In this document: positions 1 through 5,169 of the stretch, piece after piece
How positions within the stretch are numbered: position 1 is the first letter of the stretch
Layout: every line of letters begins with the position of its first letter
Source of the DNA: JBJXFY01 sp046155815
GTDB lineage: Bacteria > Verrucomicrobiota > Verrucomicrobiia > Limisphaerales > CAIMTB01
Reading direction: 5' to 3'
Length of the DNA stretch: 5,169 nt
Assembly: GCA_046155815.1 (NCBI GenBank)
Contig: JBJXFY010000448.1
Span: 1-5,169, forward strand
Position numbers and translations under genes: made by a program
The notes under the pieces: model-generated
Database searches by the model: none
Told to the model about the DNA's origin: nothing
The model's input: the letters and a program-made list of their open reading frames with translations, nothing else

Positions 1-1
1 C

Positions 2-76
2 GCAGAGCGGAAGCAGGTGCTGAAGGTCATCAACGACGGGCTGGCGGAGCGGCCCAAGACGGGCAAGGAAAAATGA
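2..76 (+). CDS. C-terminal end of an unidentified protein (5' truncated)
   Basis: An open frame enters from the left edge and gives 24 residues ending in VINDGLAERPKTGKEK before a TGA at 74-76. The tail is charged and hydrophilic (K, R and E rich), as expected for the end of a soluble or cytoplasmic-facing protein. It is too short to assign to a family. The stop overlaps the ATG of the YndJ-family gene by 4 nt (ATGA), which is typical of genes in one operon with coupled translation. That overlap is the main reason to believe this frame is coding, so its function is probably linked to the YndJ-like protein. Nothing more can be said without the upstream sequence. Confidence 0.6.
   Translation, partial: AERKQVLKVINDGLAERPKTGKEK
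65..70 (+). promoter_or_regulatory. Possible Shine-Dalgarno for the YndJ-family gene
   Basis: AAGGAA lies 2 nt before the ATG at 73 and inside the last codons of the upstream gene. It matches the anti-Shine-Dalgarno core, but the spacing is shorter than the usual 5-9 nt. It may therefore assist re-initiation by ribosomes finishing the upstream gene rather than act alone. Confidence 0.35.
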
Positions 77-1842
77 GTTTGTCCGAAGAGACTTCCAGCC
101 CACGGCGGTGGCGGTTCGCCGCCGTCACAGGCTTGGCTGGCTGGCTTGCCGTCGCCGCTTTCGGCCGGCCGGCCGGATTTGGAGCCTTCTGGGGGCTGGG
201 CGGCACGGTGTTGTTTGCGGTCCTGGTGCTGGTTCCGCTCGCCGCCGATATGGCGGCTCGTCCCGACCGCGAAGGAAACCAACCGCAGCCTTGGCGGATG
301 GCGGCGTGGCTGCAACTGCCGGCGGCGGCCGGGGCCGTTGCCGCAGTTCTGGCGGCGCCGGGTTCTTTCGCCGCCGTGACGGGCGCAAGTCTCTGGTTTG
401 TCCAGACGCTGCTGCTGGCCGGCTTCGGTTTCACGCGGCTGGCTTGGCACGGGATGCTCTGCGTTGAGGAGCTGGTGATCACGGCTGGCTTCCTGCAGCT
501 CCCGGTCGGCGGGTTCTGGCTGCTGGCCCACGCTGCCGGGTGGAGTCTTGGCTTTGATTCGTTGATCGTGCTGTTGACGGCCATTCATTTTCACTACGCT
601 GGATTCCTGGCCCCGGTGGTTGCCGGGCTGGTCGGCCGGCTGGTGCCGTGGACTTCTGGCTGGCCAAGGAAGCTTTACCGTCCCGGGGCGCTGTCCATTG
701 CCGCCGCACCGCCGGCCATCGGCTTGGGCATCGCAGCCTCGCCGGCCTTGGAGGTCGCCGCCGTCTCGCTGCTGGTTATCGGCTTCGGAGTCTTTGCCGT
801 GACCCTGCTGGCATTCGTGGTGCCGCGCCTTGGCACCAGGCTGCCGCAGATGGGGTTGGCCACCGCGGGGATGGCGTTGTTCGCCACGATGGCCTTGGCG
901 GCCTGGTACGCGCTGGGCGAGTTTGGATGGGCCGCCCCGGCACCGTTGGCCGTAATGGCCCGGGCTCACGGATGGCTGAACGCCTACGGGTTCGCCACCC
1001 TGGGGCTGCTGTCCCTGGCAAGGCTGCGCCCAGCCCCCCGGCTGGCCGCGCCGTGGCCTCCCTTCAGCCGGCTGCGCGCCGCGGGCCGCGTGGGTTCCGA
1101 CTTCTTCGAGCGCCGTGGCCTCCGCGTGTCGCGCGAGCCGGCGGCCCGCGGGCTGGTAGATGACCTCGGCGCCCACGCCCGCCCGGATTTTGACCCGAGG
1201 ACGATCCATCCAACGATCCGCCACTTTTATGAGCAGACCGCGCAGTGGCAGCTTCGGGTGGAGGCTGCATGGCAGCCCGGATGGAGGTGGGCCGGCCGGA
1301 TCTTCCGGGTCTTCGCGGGAAAGACCGGGCAGCTGAACCTGCCCCGCGCCGTGGTGACTGAGCACGAAATGGAAGGCCGGCTGCTGGACCTGAGCGATGC
1401 AGCCGACGGGCGGACCCGAGTCCGCGGATGGGTTCGGTGCTTCCGCGAGACGGCGCAGCCCGTGTATGTGGCCGCCTACAGTGAGCATCGCCACGCTGGC
1501 GTGACTTACATGAACATCGCGTTCCCGCTGCCGGGAATGAACCTCACCAGCGTCCTGCGGTTTGATCATGCGCCAGGCGGCGCGGTGCAACTCACTTCAT
1601 GCCCCGGAGCTGGCCGGGGGGAAGACGAAGGCGTGTACCTTGTCGGCCGGAACTGGCGCCTCAGGCTGCCGCTTCAGGAGACCATCGCCGTCCGGGCCGG
1701 GGTGGAGGCCAACGGGCCGGCCTGCCGGGCCGGCCACGACATGTGGCTGTTCGGCCTGCGCTATCTCCGGTTGGAGTATGTCATGACTCCGGTTGGGCCG
1801 GTAGACACTGGGGGTCGCGAACCATCCGCCGCTTCAAGATGA
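73..1842 (+). CDS. YndJ-family polytopic membrane protein
   Basis: This is a 589-aa protein with an N-terminal membrane half and a C-terminal soluble half. Hydrophobic segments lie roughly at 17-58, 77-95, 97-122, 132-156, 163-186, 206-222, 225-250, 261-282 and 297-316, so about nine or ten helices. LTAIHFHYAGF (168-178) and the HGWLNAYGF stretch (299-307) look like the signatures of the YndJ family, named after Bacillus subtilis YndJ. His and Tyr residues inside predicted helices suggest a functional site in the membrane. Residues about 335-575 are soluble, rich in Arg, Trp and aromatics, and probably beta-rich; the long form of YndJ also carries such a C-terminal region. The biochemical role of the family is not established; databases sometimes call it a transporter without proof. 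The ATG at 73 is chosen because it forms an ATGA overlap with the upstream stop and leads directly to the first hydrophobic segment. Its own TGA overlaps the next start in the same way. Codon use looks more mixed (TTG, GTT, GGA) than in the genes further right. Confidence 0.8.
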   Translation: MSLSEETSSPRRWRFAAVTGLAGWLAVAAFGRPAGFGAFWGLGGTVLFAVLVLVPLAADMAARPDREGNQPQPWRMAAWLQLPAAAGAVAAVLAAPGSFAAVTGASLWFVQTLLLAGFGFTRLAWHGMLCVEELVITAGFLQLPVGGFWLLAHAAGWSLGFDSLIVLLTAIHFHYAGFLAPVVAGLVGRLVPWTSGWPRKLYRPGALSIAAAPPAIGLGIAASPALEVAAVSLLVIGFGVFAVTLLAFVVPRLGTRLPQMGLATAGMALFATMALAAWYALGEFGWAAPAPLAVMARAHGWLNAYGFATLGLLSLARLRPAPRLAAPWPPFSRLRAAGRVGSDFFERRGLRVSREPAARGLVDDLGAHARPDFDPRTIHPTIRHFYEQTAQWQLRVEAAWQPGWRWAGRIFRVFAGKTGQLNLPRAVVTEHEMEGRLLDLSDAADGRTRVRGWVRCFRETAQPVYVAAYSEHRHAGVTYMNIAFPLPGMNLTSVLRFDHAPGGAVQLTSCPGAGRGEDEGVYLVGRNWRLRLPLQETIAVRAGVEANGPACRAGHDMWLFGLRYLRLEYVMTPVGPVDTGGREPSAASR

Positions 1843-3353
1843 AGAAGCCGTCTGTCCTGCTTGCCTGTCTCCTGCTGCTCCCGCTCGCGGCATTGGTTGA
1901 AGTTCCGGCCGCCCCGCCGAACCTCATCCTGATCATGCCGGACGATCAGGGCTACGGTGAGATCGGCGCGTACGGGAATCTCGTCCTGCGGACGCCAAAT
2001 CTGGACCGCCTGCACGCGGAGAGCGTGCGCTTCACGGACTTCCACGTCAGCCCTACCTGCGCGCCGACGAGGGCGGCGCTGCTCACCGGCCGGCATGAGT
2101 TCCATGGCGGCGTCACCCACACCATCGCCGAGCGCGAGCGGCTGGACCTCGGAGCCGTGACGCTGGCGGAGGTGCTGAGTTCCGCCGGCTACGCGACGGG
2201 GATTTTCGGGAAGTGGCATCTCGGCGACGAGCCGGCCTACCACCCCGCACGCCGAGGCTTCCAGAAGACCGTCATCCACGGCGGCGGCGGCATCGGGCAG
2301 ACCCATCCGGGAAGCTGCGGCGACGCCCCGGACAACACCTACCACGATCCGTGGGTGCTGAAGGACGGGCGCTGGGTGAAGTCCGCCGGCTACTGCACCG
2401 ACGTTTTCTTCGACGCGGCGCTGGAGTGGGTGGATGAACGGCGAGGGAAGCGACGACCCTTCTTCGCCATGATCACCCCCAACGCGCCGCATGATCCCTT
2501 TGTGAATCCTGGCCCGAAGTGGGAGGAGCCTTACCGCGGGCGGGGACTCACCATGAACGAGGTCGCCTACTACGCGATGATCGCCAACATAGACGCGAAC
2601 GTCGGCCGCCTGCTGGACCGGCTGGATTCATGGCAACTGGCCACCAACACGCTGGTCATCTTTCTCACGGACAACGGCCACTCCGTGCCGCGGCTCTACA
2701 ACGCCGGGATGCGCGGCATCAAGGGCGGTCCCTACCAGGGCGGCACGCGCGTGCCCTCCTTCTGGCGCTGGCCGGGACGACTCGCGCCCGGCGACCGTCC
2801 GCAGCTCGCCGCGCACCTCGATGTCTTCCCCACCCTCGCCGAGCTTGCCGGTGCCCGCGTGCCCGCGGCGGTGCGCGAGGGCCTGGAAGGACGCAGCCTC
2901 GTGCCGCTGCTGTTCGATCCGCGGGCGGCGTGGCCGGACCGGCGCCTCTTCATCCATCTCGGCCGCTGGCCGCGCGGGCAGGCGGCGGTGTCGCAGTGGT
3001 CCCAGACGGCCGTGCGCACGCAGCGTTACCGGCTGGTGAACGGCCACGAACTGCACGACCTGACCGCCGACCCGGGCGAACAGGTGAACGTGGCGGACCG
3101 GCATCCGGAGATTGTCTCGGGGCTGCGGGCGGCGCATGACGCATGGTGGGCCTCGGTCCAGTCCGGCCTGGTGAACGAGGCCGCGCTCCCGCCGCGCGTG
3201 AATCCGCTGAAGGCGCTGTTCTGGAAGCAGCACGGCGGCGGGCCGGACGCGAGGCTGGCCGCGGCGATGGATCCCTGGTCGGAGGCCAGCCGGCGGGAGT
3301 TCGACCCGCTCGTGCCACACGACGCCCCGCCCCCGTTCCGCCAACAACAATGA
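1839..3353 (+). CDS. Secreted arylsulfatase-type sulfatase (formylglycine-dependent)
   Basis: This 504-aa enzyme of the alkaline phosphatase/sulfatase superfamily should hydrolyse a sulfate ester outside the cytoplasm. The core is complete: metal ligands D35-D36 in MPDDQG, the modification motif C74-A-P-T-R78 followed by AALLTGR, G-K125-W-H127 (GKWHLG), H218 in PNAPHD, D278-N279 in LTDNG, and K295 in GIKGG. C74 would be converted to formylglycine by FGE or anSME; neither is encoded here. The start at 1839 gives MKK plus a hydrophobic segment (6-20) and a Pro/Ala-rich cleavage region, a good Sec signal peptide. An L-L-A-C10 lipobox-like string is probably too close to the N-terminus to count. 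The same frame is open further upstream, but that is only a shadow inside the YndJ-family gene. The start overlaps the preceding stop as ATGA and has no clear Shine-Dalgarno, so coupling is likely. QGGTRVP replaces the commoner EGG-x-RVP. The C-terminus is short, without the extra beta domain of many planctomycete sulfatases. The substrate cannot be told. Confidence 0.93.
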   Translation: MKKPSVLLACLLLLPLAALVEVPAAPPNLILIMPDDQGYGEIGAYGNLVLRTPNLDRLHAESVRFTDFHVSPTCAPTRAALLTGRHEFHGGVTHTIAERERLDLGAVTLAEVLSSAGYATGIFGKWHLGDEPAYHPARRGFQKTVIHGGGGIGQTHPGSCGDAPDNTYHDPWVLKDGRWVKSAGYCTDVFFDAALEWVDERRGKRRPFFAMITPNAPHDPFVNPGPKWEEPYRGRGLTMNEVAYYAMIANIDANVGRLLDRLDSWQLATNTLVIFLTDNGHSVPRLYNAGMRGIKGGPYQGGTRVPSFWRWPGRLAPGDRPQLAAHLDVFPTLAELAGARVPAAVREGLEGRSLVPLLFDPRAAWPDRRLFIHLGRWPRGQAAVSQWSQTAVRTQRYRLVNGHELHDLTADPGEQVNVADRHPEIVSGLRAAHDAWWASVQSGLVNEAALPPRVNPLKALFWKQHGGGPDARLAAAMDPWSEASRREFDPLVPHDAPPPFRQQQ

Positions 3354-3466
3354 TAGGCAGCCCGCCCCGGCCCGGACGGCGCCGCGCCGCGCTGCGCGGG
3401 CAGGCCCCGGACGGCCGCGGAAAACGGCGCGAGGGATTTGGCCCCGGCCGGCGTTCTCCGGGTGTC
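3354..3466 (+). other. GC-rich gap (or N-terminal extension) before the STN-like gene
   Basis: This stretch separates the sulfatase stop from the preferred start at 3467. CCCGGACGGC occurs twice (3371-3380 and 3406-3415), and CCGCGC/GCGCGG (3382-3387 with 3394-3399) could pair into a 6-bp hairpin. There is no T-tract, so it does not look like an intrinsic terminator. No -35/-10 pair and no Shine-Dalgarno close to 3467 are visible. The frame of the next gene is open across the whole gap and has an ATG at 3350-3352 overlapping the sulfatase stop, so the gap may be translated. Confidence 0.5.
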
Positions 3467-4402
3467 ATGAGAACCCTGCCCGCCCTGCTCGCCACGCTCG
3501 CCGTGACCCTCCTGCCGCCGACGGCCCCGGCGCAGGCCGTACCGGCATCCCCGTCGCAGATCACGTCGATATTCAGCCCTTCCGGCACCATCGCCGGGAT
3601 GCCCCACGCCGGCACACCGGAGGATCCGCAGTTCGACCTCGATTTTCCCGGCGGCAGCCCGGCCAGCCTGGTCGACACGCTCGCCGCGGCCTCCGGACAT
3701 CCGGTCAACGTCATCCTCCCGGAGGATGCGGGGAACGTCTCCCTGCCGCCGATGAAGCTGCGCGGCGTCACGGTGCCGGAGGTGTTCGAGGCCATCACCC
3801 AGGCCAGCCGGCGGACGGTGGAGCGGGACGTGGCCCGGAGTGACGGGAGAACCTTTCGGCAGAGGTTCGCGGTCAGCTACGGCTTCCGTCCAGCGGGCCG
3901 GCCCGCCCATGACGGCATTTGGATCTACTTCGCGGAACTGCCGCCGCCGGAACTGCCGCCGGAACCGGTCATCCCGCCCCGGGCACCGGAGCCGCAGGTG
4001 GATCCGACGACCGGCCAGATGGTCAGGCCTCAGGCCGCCGCCGCGCCGATCGAGGAAGTCCGCGTGCTGAACCTCTCGCCGTTCCTGCAGGCCGGCCGTT
4101 CCGTGGAGGACATCACCACCGCCATCCGCACCGCCTGCGACCTCCTGCCCGGGGGCGGCCAGCCCAAGCTCACTTTCCACAAGGAAACCAACCTCCTGCT
4201 CACCCGCGGCCGTCCGGACCAGCTTGAGCTGATCGAGCAGGTGCTGGCACAGATCCGTGAATCGCCCCCCGCCCCGGCCCCGCCGGGCACGGTGACCGCA
4301 CCGTTCCGGATGAGCCCGGAACTGATGCGCCGCTACGGCCTGACGCCGGCGGACAAGCCCGTGCCGGCCCCCGCCGCCGAAGAAACGCCTCGCGTGCCCT
4401 GA
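3467..4402 (+). CDS. Exported protein with STN/N0-like and secretin N1-like modules, no secretin channel
   Basis: This is a 311-aa exported protein. Residues 1-24 form a signal peptide (MRTLPALLA start, hydrophobic core, probable cleavage after APAQA). Residues about 55-155 read like the STN/N0 fold found at the N-terminus of secretins and TonB receptors: a beta strand (QFDLDF), a helix (SLVDTLAAASG), a strand (VNVILP), then MKLRGVTVPEVFEAI and a closing strand (GIWIYF). A Pro-rich linker follows (157-195). Residues about 196-263 resemble a secretin N1 (KH-like) module: VRVLNLSPF, a helix with EDITTAIRTAC, LTFHKETNLLLTRG, and a helix with LELIEQVLAQI. The rest is a Pro/Ala-rich tail. There is no room for a secretin barrel or a TonB-dependent receptor, so it is probably a soluble periplasmic or envelope protein. 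The start at 3467 is chosen for the signal peptide; an ATG at 3350 would add 39 Arg-rich residues. It lies 22 nt before an ECF sigma gene. Domain calls rest on sequence pattern only; role unknown. Confidence 0.75.
   Translation: MRTLPALLATLAVTLLPPTAPAQAVPASPSQITSIFSPSGTIAGMPHAGTPEDPQFDLDFPGGSPASLVDTLAAASGHPVNVILPEDAGNVSLPPMKLRGVTVPEVFEAITQASRRTVERDVARSDGRTFRQRFAVSYGFRPAGRPAHDGIWIYFAELPPPELPPEPVIPPRAPEPQVDPTTGQMVRPQAAAAPIEEVRVLNLSPFLQAGRSVEDITTAIRTACDLLPGGGQPKLTFHKETNLLLTRGRPDQLELIEQVLAQIRESPPAPAPPGTVTAPFRMSPELMRRYGLTPADKPVPAPAAEETPRVP
3934..3960 (+). repeat. Short direct repeat encoding a Pro-rich linker
   Basis: GGAACTGCCGCC occurs at 3934-3945 and again at 3949-3960, separated by one GCC codon and followed by a partial third copy (GGAACCGG). 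It encodes ELPPPELPPEP (residues 157-167). The position, between the STN/N0-like and N1-like modules, fits a flexible or extended linker that could vary in copy number between strains. Confidence 0.7.
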
Positions 4403-4410
4403 AGGGCAGG

Positions 4411-4415
4411 GCAGG
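4411..4415 (+). promoter_or_regulatory. Weak Shine-Dalgarno for the sigma factor gene
   Basis: GCAGG ends 9 nt before the GTG at 4425. It is a partial match only, but no better site precedes any other in-frame start, so it slightly supports GTG 4425. Confidence 0.25.
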
Positions 4416-4424
4416 CTCCCCCCA

Positions 4425-5063
4425 GTGCGTCCCCCGGCCGCCATCCTCCCCGGCTTGAAGCCCGCGACGCTCGCCCCGCCGGCCGATGCGGCCGTGGTCA
4501 CGGCCGGCTCCGTGGCCGCGCTCACGGCGGGCCTCGTGGCGGGCAACGACGAGGCTTACCGTGCCCTGCACGCGGCGTACGCCGGGCGGCTGCAGCGCTA
4601 CCTGATCGTGGTCTGCCGCGGCGACGAGGCGGCGACACAGGAGGCCCTCCAGCAGACGCTGCTGCGCGTGGCACGGCACGCGCGACGGTTCGACCACGAA
4701 GCCGACTTCTGGCGCTGGCTGGCCGCCCTCGCCCGCAGCGCCGCGGTGGACGCGGCCCGGCGCGAGCACCGCTACGCCGCCGCCCTCCGGCGCTACCTTG
4801 GCTGGCTGCGTCCGCCGCCCGCGGAGCCCGCCGGCCCCGACCCGCTCGACCGCCTGGACACGCTGCTGGCCGCCGGGCTCGAGGCCCTGCCGGAAGCCGA
4901 CCGCGAGCTGCTCCTTGCCCGCTACCGCGCCGGCCGGCCGGTACACACGCTGGCCGCCGCGGCCGGCGTTTCGCCCAAGGCGATGGAGTCCCGCCTCGCC
5001 CGACTGCGCGCGCAGCTTCGCGCCCGCCTGCTCGACCGACTCGCCCATGAAGAACCGGCCTGA
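4425..5063 (+). CDS. ECF-type RNA polymerase sigma factor (sigma-70 family)
   Basis: This is a 212-aa sigma factor with only regions 2 and 4, the ECF layout. Region 2 spans about 42-114: AYRALHAAYAGRL, then DEAATQEALQQTLLRVARH (the core-polymerase contact and -10 recognition part), and FWRWLAALARSAAVDAARRE. A Pro-rich linker (129-141) leads to region 4 at about 143-203, with LEALPEADRELLLARYRAG and the helix-turn-helix HTLAAAAGVSPKAMESRLARLR, which would read the -35 element. The start is GTG at 4425. The first about 35 residues are Ala/Pro-rich and match no sigma region, so GTG codons near residues 24 or 30 are possible alternatives. The gene follows the STN-like gene by 22 nt and its 3' end overlaps the next gene by 17 nt, so the three are probably cotranscribed. 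No promoter it might autoregulate is recognisable. GC at third codon positions appears extreme. The family is clear; its regulon is unknown. Confidence 0.9.
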   Translation: MRPPAAILPGLKPATLAPPADAAVVTAGSVAALTAGLVAGNDEAYRALHAAYAGRLQRYLIVVCRGDEAATQEALQQTLLRVARHARRFDHEADFWRWLAALARSAAVDAARREHRYAAALRRYLGWLRPPPAEPAGPDPLDRLDTLLAAGLEALPEADRELLLARYRAGRPVHTLAAAAGVSPKAMESRLARLRAQLRARLLDRLAHEEPA

Positions 5064-5169
5064 TCCGCTGCTCGACGCCGTGCTGGTGCCGGAAGCCGGC
5101 GCTGAAAACGCCGCGCTGGCCGCGCTGCTCGCCGGGGCGCGCGCCCGGCGGCGGCTGCGCGCGCTGGGC
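5047..5169 (+). CDS. Start of a possible anti-sigma or sigma-partner protein (3' truncated)
   Basis: The first 41 codons run to the window edge: MKNRPDPLLDAVLVPEAG, an Ala/Leu-rich helix, then a basic ARARRRLRALG stretch. The ATG lies within the sigma gene, 17 nt before its stop, in another frame. Such an overlap is usual for a sigma factor and its cognate anti-sigma partner. A short acidic-amphipathic leader followed by an Arg-rich patch would fit a cytoplasmic segment just before a membrane helix, with the Arg cluster on the inside. That helix is not in the window, so this is inference from position and pattern. No zinc-binding HxxxCxxC motif of ZAS anti-sigmas is visible in the part present. 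No Shine-Dalgarno is evident, so translation is probably coupled to the sigma gene. Confidence 0.6.
   Translation, partial: MKNRPDPLLDAVLVPEAGAENAALAALLAGARARRRLRALG

Noticed and set aside
1599..1838. Possible 80-residue N-terminal extension of the sulfatase
   Set aside because: It overlaps the YndJ-family coding sequence in another frame, is Arg/Pro/Gly-rich, and would bury a good signal peptide that begins at 1839.
1844..1868. Lipobox-like L-L-A-C10 in the sulfatase leader, suggesting a lipoprotein
   Set aside because: The Cys lies at residue 10, leaving too short a leader, and the hydrophobic segment continues well past it; a normal signal peptide fits better.
3143..3349. Possible further N-terminal extension of the STN-like gene into the sulfatase gene
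   Set aside because: It lies in another frame within coding sequence of the sulfatase and has no domain features; only the ATG at 3350 is a serious alternative to 3467.
1761..3350. Two minus-strand open frames of about 240 codons opposite the sulfatase
   Set aside because: The sulfatase frame carries every catalytic motif; the antisense translations show none and are explained by GC-rich codon structure.
3382..3399. Hairpin CCGCGC-loop-GCGCGG as a terminator after the sulfatase
   Set aside because: The stem is only 6 bp, there is no T-tract, and in sequence this GC-rich such pairings arise by chance.
3026..4546. Long open frame on the minus strand (506 codons) opposite the sulfatase end, the STN-like gene and the sigma start
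   Set aside because: Its translation is low-complexity Arg/Gly/Ala-rich with no domain pattern, and it is antisense to three genes with clear motifs. Such frames are expected in very high-GC DNA because stop codons are rare.
4200..5048. Minus-strand open frame (282 codons) opposite the sigma factor gene
   Set aside because: It is antisense to a convincing ECF sigma factor, with compositionally biased translation and no signal or motif.

Overview
The window is a dense, very GC-rich stretch of bacterial chromosome with six genes or gene fragments, all on the + strand. The mix suggests a high-GC member of the Planctomycetota-Verrucomicrobiota-Chlamydiota group, most likely a Verrucomicrobiota bacterium. 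The evidence is an exported formylglycine-type sulfatase, an exported protein with secretin-like N-domains, and an ECF sigma factor overlapped by a short Arg-rich protein. This placement is inference from gene content and codon use. There is no rRNA or other marker gene.

Layout: (1) the last 24 codons of an unidentified gene (2-76). (2) A 589-aa YndJ-family membrane protein (73-1842), starting in an ATGA overlap with the upstream stop. (3) A 504-aa secreted arylsulfatase-type enzyme (1839-3353), also starting in an ATGA overlap. (4) A 113-bp gap, or possibly an N-terminal extension of the next gene. (5) A 311-aa exported protein with an STN/N0-like and an N1-like module but no secretin channel (3467-4402). 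(6) A 212-aa ECF-type sigma factor with a GTG start (4425-5063). (7) The first 41 codons of a short-leadered Arg-rich protein (5047 onward), overlapping the sigma gene by 17 nt and cut by the window edge.

The genes look like one or two operons. The first three are joined by 4-nt overlaps and are probably translationally coupled. The last three are separated by 22 nt and then overlap. No convincing terminator or promoter is visible. The second block resembles a cell-surface signalling cassette: an ECF sigma factor, a possible anti-sigma protein, and an exported protein with the kind of domain that TonB receptors use to signal. Here that domain is not attached to an outer-membrane channel. Whether the sulfatase belongs to this regulatory circuit or to the YndJ operon is open. 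No mobile element, CRISPR array, tRNA or rRNA was recognised.
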